This document shows positions 1-7,583 of a stretch of DNA of 14,440 bases, one piece after another. Numbering within the stretch: position 1 is the first letter of the stretch; each line of letters opens with the position of its first letter. Position numbers and translations under genes: made by a program. The notes beneath the pieces were generated by a model that had not been told where the DNA came from, searched no databases, and saw only the letters and a list, made by a program, of their open reading frames with translations. The DNA lies in the NCBI GenBank assembly GCA_025362705.1, contig JANYFH010000060.1:1-14440 (forward strand). Reading direction: 5' to 3'. This stretch comes from Betaproteobacteria bacterium (GTDB lineage: Bacteria > Pseudomonadota > Gammaproteobacteria > Burkholderiales > Usitatibacteraceae).

Positions 1-1
1 G

Positions 2-265
2 GTGCATAGATTGATTGCGGTGGTAAAGCGTGCACTCCCGGAAGCGCGCGAGGAAGAGCTGTTTTGGTGCTTTCATTTTCTGACCGGTTCACTCACGCTA
101 GCCCTGTCCCGTACCGGGCGTCTTGACCGCGTAAGCGGCGGACGCTGCCGTTCGGATGATCTCGCGTCGATCGAACCGCGCATGGTCGAATATTGTGCGG
201 CTGGTTTCCGCAGCTTGTGCACGCGAGGCGACAGGCTGCCGAAAAGGAAAGTCGGCGGCATCTAG
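2..265 (+). CDS. TetR-family transcriptional regulator, C-terminal part (5' truncated by window edge)
   Basis: The visible 87 residues read like the C-terminal ligand-binding/dimerisation half of a TetR-family repressor: an 'ELFWCFHFLTGSL' helix, then 'LDRVSGGRCRSDDLASIEPRMVEYCAAGFRSLC'-like helices. TetR proteins are usually near 200 residues, so the N-terminal helix-turn-helix should lie to the left of the window and the GTG at position 2 is probably not the true start. The frame closes at TAG 263-265. The gene converges on the TonB-dependent receptor with only 16 bp between stop codons. It could regulate the neighbouring uptake locus, since TetR regulators often control adjacent genes, but nothing here proves that. 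The family assignment rests on C-terminal sequence only, which is the poorly conserved half. Confidence 0.72.
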   Translation: MHRLIAVVKRALPEAREEELFWCFHFLTGSLTLALSRTGRLDRVSGGRCRSDDLASIEPRMVEYCAAGFRSLCTRGDRLPKRKVGGI

Positions 266-275
266 TGAGCCGCCG
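253..275 (-). terminator. Candidate intrinsic terminator of the TonB-dependent receptor gene
   Basis: A perfect 7-bp GC-only stem (CGGCGGC 253-259 pairing with GCCGCCG 269-275) has a 9-nt loop. It begins 6 nt beyond the receptor's stop codon on the minus strand and is followed in that direction by the broken T-rich run ACTTTCCTTTTC. On the plus strand no T-run follows, so it should act mainly leftward. The stop codon of the convergent tetR-like gene lies inside the loop. Confidence 0.4.
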
Positions 276-281
276 GTATGG

Positions 282-2618
282 TCAGAACTTCAGTGTGACT
301 GAGGCCTTGACGATACGAGGATCGCCATAAAACGTCGTGATGGTGTTGGAGAAAGCGCCGAACGCGTAGCCGGCCACCTTGTAGCGTTTGTCCGTCAAAT
401 TGCGTCCGTTCAGGGCTACCTGCAACTTGCTGTCCTTGCTGGTCCAGACCAGACCGGCATCCCACAGCGAGTACCCGTCCTGCACCAACTGGACATTCTG
501 CGACACGGCCCCGTCCAGCGAAGCCGCACCGCTCGGGCGCACGAATTCAAACTGGTTCACCTTGCTCTTTGTCGAGTACGTGCTGGACAATGCGAATCCG
601 CCGGCTCTGCCTAATATCGCCATTGGCCATTCGTACGTTGCCGTAATGCTGGAGGTGTTCTTCGGCGTGTTCTGAAACTCTGCTGCGCCTGCAACGTTGA
701 TCGGGGCAGCGGCGCTGCCGGTTAGCCCGTTGGCAACGATCCACTCCTTGTATTTGGCGTCGATGTTACCCACCATTCCACTGATGCTCAGTGAATCAGT
801 TACGCGTGCGAGTGCCTCAAGTTCGAAGCCCTGGATCCTGGCTTTGCCGGCGTTAGTCACGTTGCCCGCAAATCCGATGACGGTTCCTGCGGCATCGAAG
901 GTGGGGATTGAGCCTGGTATCTGGACGTTTCTATAGTCCGTAAAGAACACGGCCGCATTGGTCTGGATGCGACCGCCATTTAGCGCCGACTTCAAGCCCA
1001 TTTCATAGGTTTTGACCTCTTCTGGCTCTACACCTTTTCGTTTTACGAGCGATGGCGCACTGGTCGGATTCCCCGCCAAGTTCATGCGTGGATCAAACAA
1101 TCCACCCTTGAATCCTTCTGCATAGGACGCATAGAGGTTGTGTTCAGGCGCAAATTTCCAACCGAAGCCAATCTTGGGCGTGAATTTGGTATCGGTGCGA
1201 TTCAGGTCGCTCTTGCCCAAATCTGTATTCGAAGCAATCAGGACGGCCGCAGGGTTGCCAAGCGTTGGTGATCCTGTCAGACCAAGATAGGTTTTCGCGG
1301 CGATCGCGGCGCGACGCTGGTCGTTCGTATAGCGTCCGCCGAGATTGATATTGAATGTGTCGGTTAAGCTGTAACTCACATCTGCGAACGTCGCCCAGGT
1401 TTTGGTATCGATGTCGTCGCGGGTGTAAAGGGAAGCGCCAGCAGCACCAAACAGCACGTCAAATTCGTTGAATGCGTTGGCCTTCATGTAATAGTAACCG
1501 GCTACACCTTGCCACTTCGCGCCTGTGTACGTGAACTGGAACTCCTGACTGAACTGCTTATTCTTATAGATAGCTGGCGCTTCGAAAATTGGCGTATTGA
1601 GCGAGTCGAAATCGATTGGTGCGTAGGATTTGTCCCCGCGCGAGGCAGTGATCGACTTGAACGAAAGCGTGGGATCGATTGCCCAGTCAACCAGCAACGA
1701 TTCGCCGTGGTTAATGACCTGCTGGGCGTGCCCAAGCACGGTATAAAGGTTCGCACGGGTGTCGTACTTGCCGTCGAGTGGCGGCAAATTGCCGGGGGCC
1801 GGACTTGGGGTAAGGCGATAGCCCTGCTTCGGCAGCGAGTCATCGACTGTGCGATCAGCAGCTAAACGGATGAATAGCGAGTTCGTTGGCGTGAATTCGG
1901 CACTGAAGCGGCCAGCCAGCACTTCCTTGTTGTAGTTGTCGGCACCGGTAACCACGTTCTTGCCGAATCCGTCTCGATTGAATGTAGCGATGCTTGCACC
2001 GAGCTTCAATGTGTCTGAAATGGGCACGCTACCTCTGACAACCAGGTCTTTCTCGCTGTAACTGCCAAACGTCGCCTTAACGCTCAGCTCGGGCTGGTCC
2101 GATAACTTGCGCGTGACGTATTTGACCGCGCCGCCGATTGTGTTGCGTCCATAAAGTGTACCTTGTGGACCACGCAACACTTCGATTCGAGCAAGATCAT
2201 AAATATCGGTGAGGGCGCCTTGGGGTCGCGCCAGGTAGATATCATCCAGATAAATGCCGACGCCCTGCTCATATCCGGCCACTGGATCCTGTTGGCCGAT
2301 CCCGCGAATAAATGCAGTGAGTGTGGTGTTGGTCGCGCGTGAGGTCTTCAGTGTTGTATTGGGAATCAAGTCCGCCAGTGCGGTGACATCCGGAATACCG
2401 GCTTTATCAAGTGCAGCACCAGAAAAAGCGGTAACCGCACCTGGAACATCCTGTATTAATTCTTCACGTCGGCGCGCCGTGACCGTAATAACGTCGACTT
2501 TTTCGCCACCGCCGGCGGTAGCGGTGGCAGGACTGGTTGGCACTGCCTGTTGGGCAGACACCGAACCTGTGCCGACAAACAGTGCAGCAATGACAATACT
2601 CATGGTCTTCAATTTCAT
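282..2618 (-). CDS. TonB-dependent outer-membrane receptor
   Basis: This 778-residue protein is an outer-membrane, TonB-energised importer. Residues 1-22 form a signal peptide (cleavage likely after SVSA). A TonB-box-like DVITVTA sits at 42-48, followed by a plug domain at about 55-170 with the typical IRGIG, YLDDIY and RGPQGTLYGRN (149-159) motifs. The rest is a 22-strand-type beta barrel ending in the usual terminal phenylalanine (SVTLKF). No N-terminal STN signalling domain is present, so it is a plain transporter rather than a sigma/anti-sigma transducer. The start is fixed by GAGGAG six bases upstream. The gene is divergent from the ABC substrate-binding gene and convergent with the TetR-like gene, which suggests it feeds the same uptake route. 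The ligand cannot be read from the sequence; siderophores, vitamins, oligomers or hydrophobic compounds are all possible. Confidence 0.95.
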   Translation of the reverse strand: MKLKTMSIVIAALFVGTGSVSAQQAVPTSPATATAGGGEKVDVITVTARRREELIQDVPGAVTAFSGAALDKAGIPDVTALADLIPNTTLKTSRATNTTLTAFIRGIGQQDPVAGYEQGVGIYLDDIYLARPQGALTDIYDLARIEVLRGPQGTLYGRNTIGGAVKYVTRKLSDQPELSVKATFGSYSEKDLVVRGSVPISDTLKLGASIATFNRDGFGKNVVTGADNYNKEVLAGRFSAEFTPTNSLFIRLAADRTVDDSLPKQGYRLTPSPAPGNLPPLDGKYDTRANLYTVLGHAQQVINHGESLLVDWAIDPTLSFKSITASRGDKSYAPIDFDSLNTPIFEAPAIYKNKQFSQEFQFTYTGAKWQGVAGYYYMKANAFNEFDVLFGAAGASLYTRDDIDTKTWATFADVSYSLTDTFNINLGGRYTNDQRRAAIAAKTYLGLTGSPTLGNPAAVLIASNTDLGKSDLNRTDTKFTPKIGFGWKFAPEHNLYASYAEGFKGGLFDPRMNLAGNPTSAPSLVKRKGVEPEEVKTYEMGLKSALNGGRIQTNAAVFFTDYRNVQIPGSIPTFDAAGTVIGFAGNVTNAGKARIQGFELEALARVTDSLSISGMVGNIDAKYKEWIVANGLTGSAAAPINVAGAAEFQNTPKNTSSITATYEWPMAILGRAGGFALSSTYSTKSKVNQFEFVRPSGAASLDGAVSQNVQLVQDGYSLWDAGLVWTSKDSKLQVALNGRNLTDKRYKVAGYAFGAFSNTITTFYGDPRIVKASVTLKF

Positions 2619-2624
2619 GCGTTT

Positions 2625-2630
2625 CTCCTC
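2625..2630 (-). promoter_or_regulatory. Ribosome binding site of the TonB-dependent receptor gene
   Basis: GAGGAG on the minus strand, with 6 nt between it and the ATG at 2618-2616. The same motif and spacing precede three other genes here, supporting this start. Confidence 0.8.
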
Positions 2631-2789
2631 AGGGGGTGGTTTTTATGGAACTTGTCGCTTAAAGCAAAAAGCGATAAAATTCATTGGTTGTTGAATTAAT
2701 CGTAACAAAGAAATTTGCGAAGTGCAAGGTGGTGTAGCTAAATCCGCCGGCAAGAGTTGCAATGCCGCAACAAAATCGGATCGCAACAC
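2631..2789. promoter_or_regulatory. Divergent promoter/operator region between receptor and ABC cassette
   Basis: This intergenic stretch must carry both leftward and rightward promoters. It is much more AT-rich than its flanks. Two inverted repeats of the same design (6-bp arms, 8-nt spacer, 20 bp overall) are visible: TCGCTT/AAGCGA at 2655-2674 and AATTCA/TGAATT at 2678-2697. A third, TTGTT-N11-AACAA at 2688-2708, overlaps the second. Such spaced palindromes suit a dimeric regulator such as TetR, but AT-rich DNA yields short palindromes by chance. I could not find a convincing pair of -35/-10 boxes in either direction. Confidence 0.5.
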
Positions 2790-2790
2790 G

Positions 2791-2796
2791 GAGGAG
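2791..2796 (+). promoter_or_regulatory. Ribosome binding site deciding the start of the substrate-binding protein
   Basis: GAGGAG with a 6-nt gap to ATG 2803. It favours this start over the in-frame upstream codon at 2722, which would bury the signal peptide behind 27 residues. Confidence 0.85.
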
Positions 2797-2802
2797 AGAC
2801 AC

Positions 2803-3993
2803 ATGAAGTCACGTTACTGGTGTGCTATTGCAGTTGCATTTGATGCGTTACTCGCAAGCACTCTGGCGTTTGGCCAGGCCAAAGACATTCGCGTCGCGTT
2901 TATCTACGACAAGACCGGCCCGCTGGAGGCTTATGTGAAGCAAACACAGACCGGCCTTCAGGTAGGTCTGGAGTACGCGACCAACGGCACCATGACCATT
3001 GCCGGCAGGAAGCTGGTACTGATTGAGCGTGACAGCCAGGGCAAGCCGGATGTGGCCAAGCTGCAACTGGCCGCAGCCTATGCCGACGATAAGGCTGATA
3101 TCGCGATCGGCGCGACAGGTTCAGGCGCATCGCTGGCAATGCTGCCAGTGGCTGAAGAATACAAAAAAATCCTGCTCATCGAGCCTGCCGTCGCAGACTC
3201 CATCACAGGAGACAAGTGGAACAAGTACATTTTCCGTACCGGGAGAAACAGTTCGCAGGACGCGATCTCCAATGCGGTGGCGCAAGATCAGCCCGGCGTG
3301 AACATCGGTACCCTGGGGCAGGACAATGCATTCGGACGCGACGGCGTGAAAGCTTTTAAAGAAGCCCTCAAGCAGGCGAAAATTTCTCACGAAGAGTATC
3401 TCCCCGCATCAACCACAGATTTCACCGCAGGCGCACAGCGCCTGATCGACAAGCTCAAGGACAAGCCGGGGCGAAAGCTCATTTGGATCATCTGGGCGGG
3501 CGCGGGCAGCCCATTCAAGATTGCCGATCTTGACCTGAAGCGCTACGGTATCGAAATCGTATCCGGGGGCAACATCTTGCCGGCGATGTCCGTGTACAAG
3601 AATTTTCCGGGAATGGAAGGTGCCACGTATTACTACTACGACATCCCGAAAAATCCGCTCAATGCCGTGCTCGTCAGCCGTCACATGTCAAAATTCAAGA
3701 CGCCACCGGACTTTTTTACTGCGGGTGGTTTTTCAGTTGCGATGGCGCTGGTAACGGCGCTGAAAAAAACCAATGGCGATACCAACACCGATGCGCTCAT
3801 CGCAGCGATGGAAGGCATGAGCTTCGATACGCCTAAGGGAAAAATGACGTTTCGAAAAGAGGACCATCAGGCAATGCAGAGCATGTATCACTTTAAAATC
3901 AAGGTCGACCCTGCCGTCTCCTGGGCAATACCGGAACTCGTTCGCGAGATCAAGGCGGAAGAGATGAACATACCGATTCGAAACAAGCGCTAG
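2803..3993 (+). CDS. Liv/HAAT-type ABC transporter periplasmic substrate-binding protein
   Basis: This 396-residue periplasmic binding protein belongs to the branched-chain amino acid (LivJ/LivK, Peripla_BP_6) type. Residues 1-26 (MKSRYWCAIAVAFDALLASTLAFGQA) are a signal peptide. The mature protein opens with the typical 'IRVAFIYDKTGPL' strand, followed by 'GRKLVLIERDSQGKPDVA', the 'GATGSGASLAMLPVAEEYK' lobe-1 segment and 'GTLGQDNAFGRDGVKAF', all hallmarks of the fold. It should capture a small solute in the periplasm and deliver it to the LivHM-like permeases encoded downstream. Members of this family bind amino acids, amides, urea, aromatic acids and other small acids, so the family name does not give the ligand. 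It is first in a rightward cassette and is followed after 66 bp by the depolymerase-like gene. Confidence 0.92.
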   Translation: MKSRYWCAIAVAFDALLASTLAFGQAKDIRVAFIYDKTGPLEAYVKQTQTGLQVGLEYATNGTMTIAGRKLVLIERDSQGKPDVAKLQLAAAYADDKADIAIGATGSGASLAMLPVAEEYKKILLIEPAVADSITGDKWNKYIFRTGRNSSQDAISNAVAQDQPGVNIGTLGQDNAFGRDGVKAFKEALKQAKISHEEYLPASTTDFTAGAQRLIDKLKDKPGRKLIWIIWAGAGSPFKIADLDLKRYGIEIVSGGNILPAMSVYKNFPGMEGATYYYYDIPKNPLNAVLVSRHMSKFKTPPDFFTAGGFSVAMALVTALKKTNGDTNTDALIAAMEGMSFDTPKGKMTFRKEDHQAMQSMYHFKIKVDPAVSWAIPELVREIKAEEMNIPIRNKR

Positions 3994-4047
3994 GGAGCCT
4001 CTGATCAAGTCGTGACGCCTCTTAAAGGTGTACGACACCCCGACACC

Positions 4048-4053
4048 GAGGAG
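4048..4053 (+). promoter_or_regulatory. Ribosome binding site deciding the start of the depolymerase-like gene
   Basis: GAGGAG lies directly against the ATG at 4054 but 6 nt from the ATG at 4060. The same 6-nt spacing elsewhere in the window favours 4060. The upstream GTG at 4012 has no such site. Confidence 0.7.
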
Positions 4054-4059
4054 ATGAAA

Positions 4060-5067
4060 ATGAAGTTACCGTATTTTCGTGTAGTAACAATAATACTTGC
4101 GATGCAAATAGGCGCGGCAATCGCAGATCCATTGCCTCAACTCAACATTGACAAGTCACAGACCACGGTGTCGGGCATCTCATCCGGCGGCTACATGGCT
4201 GTGCAACTACACGTTGCCTATTCAGCGATATTCAAAAAAGGTGCCGGTGTCGTGGCTGGTGGCCCTTACAACTGCGCGGAGGGCGCGATACTAAATGCGG
4301 TCGTGCGCTGTCTGGGGCGTGCCGCCATTCCAGTGCCTGAGTTGGTGAAGGCCACCAATGAATGGGCGAAAAGTGGATTGATTGATCCGACGGCGAATCT
4401 TGCGGCCTCGAAGGTCTATCTGTTCTCAGGTGCCAAGGACAGCGTCGTCGCGCAATCAGCGAGCAGCGATTTGTCAATCTACTACCAGAACTACATGCCT
4501 GCTACGAGCATTGTGCACAAGAAGGATATTGAGGCCGAGCACGCGATGGTGACCGACGACTATGGCGCAGCCTGCCTGACCAAAGCAACGCCGTTTATCA
4601 ATAACTGCAACTTCGATTTGAGTGGTGCCATGCTGCAACAACTCTACGGCCCGCTCGCACCACGCGGCAAGGATGCGATTAGTGGCGCGCTCATCGAATT
4701 CGATCAAATGCCTTTTGTCACCACTCACGGCATGGCGGCGACCGGTTGGGCTTATATACCGAAAGCGTGCGCATCAGGAACCACGTGTCGTCTGCACGTG
4801 GCACTGCATGGCTGCAAGCAGAACGCAACGGACATTGGTCAGGAATTTGTCCGCAACGCCGGCTATAACCGCTGGGCCGATGCTAACAACATCGTCGTGC
4901 TGTATCCGCAAACCGGCAAGGGCGCCATCAATAGCTGCTGGGACTGGTGGGGCTACGACGATGCCAACTACGCGAAAAAATCCGCACCGCAGATGATGGC
5001 GATCACGTCGATGATCGAGCACATTTCCCGTGGCTTGGTATCCGCGAAATCGGTATTGGCACAGTAA
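4060..5067 (+). CDS. Secreted polyhydroxybutyrate depolymerase-like esterase
   Basis: With this start the protein has 335 residues: a signal peptide at about 1-22 (MKLPYFRVVTIILAMQIGAAIA) and one alpha/beta-hydrolase catalytic domain. The lipase box GISSG (39-43) puts the nucleophile at Ser41, very close to the N-terminus. Asp127 (SGAKDSVV) and His161 (EAEHAMV) are the likely remaining triad members. This Ser-Asp-His order and spacing match the circularly permuted fold known from the Penicillium funiculosum PHB depolymerase, as does the C-terminal CWDWWGY segment (293-299). Eight cysteines suggest disulphides, fitting an exported enzyme. No fibronectin-like linker or polymer-binding domain follows, so soluble oligomers or another ester may be the substrate rather than crystalline PHB. 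The gene sits inside an ABC transporter cassette, 27 bp before the LivG-like gene. The expected reaction is hydrolysis of 3-hydroxyacyl esters in the periplasm or outside the cell. Confidence 0.85.
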   Translation: MKLPYFRVVTIILAMQIGAAIADPLPQLNIDKSQTTVSGISSGGYMAVQLHVAYSAIFKKGAGVVAGGPYNCAEGAILNAVVRCLGRAAIPVPELVKATNEWAKSGLIDPTANLAASKVYLFSGAKDSVVAQSASSDLSIYYQNYMPATSIVHKKDIEAEHAMVTDDYGAACLTKATPFINNCNFDLSGAMLQQLYGPLAPRGKDAISGALIEFDQMPFVTTHGMAATGWAYIPKACASGTTCRLHVALHGCKQNATDIGQEFVRNAGYNRWADANNIVVLYPQTGKGAINSCWDWWGYDDANYAKKSAPQMMAITSMIEHISRGLVSAKSVLAQ

Positions 5068-5094
5068 CCGGCTACAGTTCGAGGCCCCGCACCC

Positions 5095-5874
5095 ATGGGA
5101 TTGTTGACGACCACGGATCTGACGGTCCGCTTTGGCGGCCACGTCGCGGTAAACGCCGTGAGTTGCACCTTCCAGCCCGGCACGCTGACTGCCATTGTTG
5201 GCCCCAATGGCGCAGGCAAAACCACCTACTTCAATTTGATTTCTGGCCAGTTGAAAGCCACAGGTGGCAGCGTGACGCTGAATGGGGCGGATCTGTCCAG
5301 CGCCTCGGCATCAACGCGCACCCGTGCCGGACTCGGTCGTGCGTTTCAGCTCACCAACCTTTTCCCCAATCTGACGGTGCTGGAGAATGTTAGGGTCGCA
5401 GTGCAGGCCACACGTGAGGGCGCACATCGACACGGACTGAATCTGTGGAGCATTTGGAGTGATCATAGGGTGCTGACAAAACGCGCAAACGAAATCCTCG
5501 AGTCAGTCGCGTTGATAGACAAAGCGGATAGCGATGTTGCCAGCCTGCCACACGGCGATCAACGCAAGCTCGAGGTGGCGATGCTGATGGCGCTTGAATC
5601 ACAGGTGTTCATGTTCGATGAGCCCACCGCGGGTATGAGCGCCGATGAAGTTCCTGCGGTACTCAATCTGATTCGCGAGCTGCGGCAGGACAAGAGCAAG
5701 ACGATCCTGCTTGTTGAGCACAAGATGGATGTAGTGCGCGAACTTGCCGACCGCATTATCGTGCTGCACAACGGTACGCTGGTGGCCGACGGTGAGCCTG
5801 CCGAAGTGATTGCGTCGCCCATTGTCCAGAGCGCGTATCTGGGTGTTGTCAGTGAAACGAAAGCAGCCGCATGA
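5095..5874 (+). CDS. livG: Liv-type ABC transporter ATP-binding protein (LivG-like)
   Basis: This 259-residue cytoplasmic ATPase powers import together with the LivF-like partner. Visible motifs are Walker A GPNGAGKT (36-43), Q-loop Gln85 in AFQLTNLFPNLTV, signature LPHGDQRKLE (151-160, the LPYG/LAYG variant usual for LivG), Walker B VFMFDEP (171-177) and H-loop His209 (LLVEHKMD). The C-terminal tail 'GEPAEVIASPIVQSAYLG' is typical of LivG. A weak GAGG at 5081-5084 precedes the ATG. The stop overlaps the start of the next gene as ATGA, implying translational coupling. The symbol reflects family membership; the transported solute need not be an amino acid. Confidence 0.93.
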   Translation: MGLLTTTDLTVRFGGHVAVNAVSCTFQPGTLTAIVGPNGAGKTTYFNLISGQLKATGGSVTLNGADLSSASASTRTRAGLGRAFQLTNLFPNLTVLENVRVAVQATREGAHRHGLNLWSIWSDHRVLTKRANEILESVALIDKADSDVASLPHGDQRKLEVAMLMALESQVFMFDEPTAGMSADEVPAVLNLIRELRQDKSKTILLVEHKMDVVRELADRIIVLHNGTLVADGEPAEVIASPIVQSAYLGVVSETKAAA

Positions 5875-6596
5875 GCGAGCCTCTGCTCGCACTCGAAGGC
5901 GTGCACTCCAACATCGGCGCATATCACATCCTGCATGGTGTTGATCTGATCGTACCGCGTGGCCAGTTGACGATGCTGCTCGGCCGCAATGGCGCCGGTA
6001 AGACAACGACGTTACGTACCATCATGGGCTTGTGGCGTGCGTCTGCGGGTCGGGTAATGTTTGCGGGCAATGATATCACTGCCATGCGCACACCGCAGAT
6101 TGCGGCGTTGAACATCGCCTACGTGCCCGAAACCATGGGCATTTTTGCAGACCTCACCGTCAAGGAAAACATGCTGCTCGCCGCTCGCGCAGCAAAGCGC
6201 GCAGGCGACATGGACGATACGCGTTTGAAATGGATTTTTTCCTTGTTCCCGGCTGTTGAGAAATTCTGGTCTTATCCGGCGGGCAAATTGTCGGGCGGCC
6301 AAAAACAGATGCTCGCTGTCGCGCGTGCCATCGTCGAGCCGCGCGAATTGCTGATTGTCGATGAGCCGAGCAAGGGCCTGGCGCCAGCCATCATCAACAA
6401 TATGATCGACGCGTTTGCCGAACTGAAAACAAGTGGGGTGACTATTTTGCTGGTGGAACAAAACATTAATTTCGCCAGGAAATTGGGAGACACTGTGGCC
6501 ATCATGGATAACGGCAGGGTGGTGCACTGTGGCGCGATGCAGGCATTGGCCGACGATGAAGAGCTGCAACGGTCTTTACTGGGGCTGTCGTTATGA
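5871..6596 (+). CDS. livF: Liv-type ABC transporter ATP-binding protein (LivF-like)
   Basis: This is the second ATPase of the importer, 241 residues. Walker A GRNGAGKT is at 38-45, signature LSGGQ at 140-144, and Walker B LLIVDEP at 160-166. The H-loop position is Gln196 (LLVEQN), as is normal for LivF. The Q-loop segment reads YVPETMGIF, with Glu87 where most LivF proteins have Gln (YVPQGR-IF). The gene overlaps the LivG-like gene by 4 bp upstream and the LivH-like gene by 4 bp downstream, so the three are almost certainly co-translated. It should form a heterodimer with the LivG-like subunit on the inner face of the membrane. Confidence 0.93.
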   Translation: MSEPLLALEGVHSNIGAYHILHGVDLIVPRGQLTMLLGRNGAGKTTTLRTIMGLWRASAGRVMFAGNDITAMRTPQIAALNIAYVPETMGIFADLTVKENMLLAARAAKRAGDMDDTRLKWIFSLFPAVEKFWSYPAGKLSGGQKQMLAVARAIVEPRELLIVDEPSKGLAPAIINNMIDAFAELKTSGVTILLVEQNINFARKLGDTVAIMDNGRVVHCGAMQALADDEELQRSLLGLSL

Positions 6597-7576
6597 AACA
6601 GATGGATATCGACTGGAAACCGTTGATGCTGGTACCGTTGCTCGCGGTACTGGCGCTACCGCTGATCGGTTCCGGCTCGACCTGGCTCACGCTTACCGTT
6701 GCAGGTCTCGCGATGGGCATGATCATTTTCATCATTGCCTCCGGCTTGACGCTGGTGTTTGGATTAATGGATGTACTCAATTTCGGCCACGGTGTGTTCA
6801 TTGCGCTAGGTGCTTTTGTCGCCACCAGCGTGCTCGGCGCGATGGGTGACTGGACAGGGTCGCAGGAACTATGGCGCAATCTCGTTGCAGTATTTCCGGC
6901 GATGCTGATTGCGATGCTCGTCGCGGGTGCGGTCGGGCTGGTATTTGAACGCGTGCTGGTGCGGCCAGTGTACGGCCAGCATTTGAAGCAAATCCTCATC
7001 ACCATGGGCGGCATGATTATTGGTGAGGAGCTCATTAAAGTTATTTGGGGTCCGCAGCAAATTCCCTTGCCGCTGCCTGAAGGCATGCGCGGTGCGGTTC
7101 TCATGGGTGACGCCGCGATTGAAAAATTCAGGTTGGTTGCGCTGGTGGTCGGGCTTCTGGTTTTCGGTGTGTTGACCTGGACGCTGAGCCGCACCAAGAT
7201 CGGTCTGCTGATTCGCGCGGGCGTACAGGATCGCGAGATGGTGGAATCACTGGGCTATCAAATCAGGCGCTTGTTTATTGGCGTGTTCGTGGTTGGAAGC
7301 GCATTGGCGGGATTGGGCGGAGTGATGTGGGGTATGTACCAGCAAAATGTCATTCCGCAAATGGGCGCGCAGGTGAACGTACTTATATTTATCGTCATCA
7401 TTATCGGTGGATTGGGGTCGACCGGCGGCGCGCTGATTGGCGCGTTGCTGGTGGGTTTGATGGCCAATTACACCGGCTTTCTCGCACCTAAGGTTGCGTT
7501 GTTTTCAAATATTGCTTTGATGGCGGCGGTGTTGTTGTGGCGTCCACAAGGTGTATATCCGGTTGCGAGCCGGTAA
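6593..7576 (+). CDS. livH: Liv-type ABC transporter permease (LivH-like)
   Basis: This 327-residue inner-membrane protein has about eight hydrophobic segments (roughly 11-25, 31-57, 64-84, 98-120, 133-150, 180-198, 226-248 and 262-292, with a last one near 301-315). The family hallmark 'SGLTLVFGLMDVLNFGHG' lies at 50-67. A cytoplasmic coupling loop at about 200-223 (TKIGLLIRAGVQDREMVESL) should contact the ATPases. It starts within the LivF stop (ATGA). It pairs with the LivM-like subunit to form the channel. At 327 residues it is somewhat longer than many LivH proteins because of its N-terminal hydrophobic extension. Confidence 0.93.
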   Translation: MKQMDIDWKPLMLVPLLAVLALPLIGSGSTWLTLTVAGLAMGMIIFIIASGLTLVFGLMDVLNFGHGVFIALGAFVATSVLGAMGDWTGSQELWRNLVAVFPAMLIAMLVAGAVGLVFERVLVRPVYGQHLKQILITMGGMIIGEELIKVIWGPQQIPLPLPEGMRGAVLMGDAAIEKFRLVALVVGLLVFGVLTWTLSRTKIGLLIRAGVQDREMVESLGYQIRRLFIGVFVVGSALAGLGGVMWGMYQQNVIPQMGAQVNVLIFIVIIIGGLGSTGGALIGALLVGLMANYTGFLAPKVALFSNIALMAAVLLWRPQGVYPVASR

Positions 7577-7583
7577 GGTCATC

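Noticed and set aside
151..155. LivG-like signature (LPHGD, residues 151-155 of that protein) as an anomaly
   Set aside because: Proline at the second position is common in LivG proteins (LPYG variants), so it is not unusual.
2710..2760. Possible rightward promoter TTGCGA-N17-CTAAAT
   Set aside because: The -10 half matches the consensus at only 3 of 6 positions; not distinguishable from chance.
4009..4039. Small hairpins between the binding protein and the esterase (GGTGT-acg-ACACC and GTCGT/ACGAC)
   Set aside because: Stems of only 5 bp, mutually exclusive and with no T-run; not enough to claim an mRNA-stabilising or attenuating element.
6502..7197. Long minus-strand open frame of 231 codons
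   Set aside because: It lies antisense to the clearly recognisable LivH-like permease, has a low-complexity Ser/Thr/Pro/Ala-rich translation typical of reverse-frame shadows, and resembles no family.
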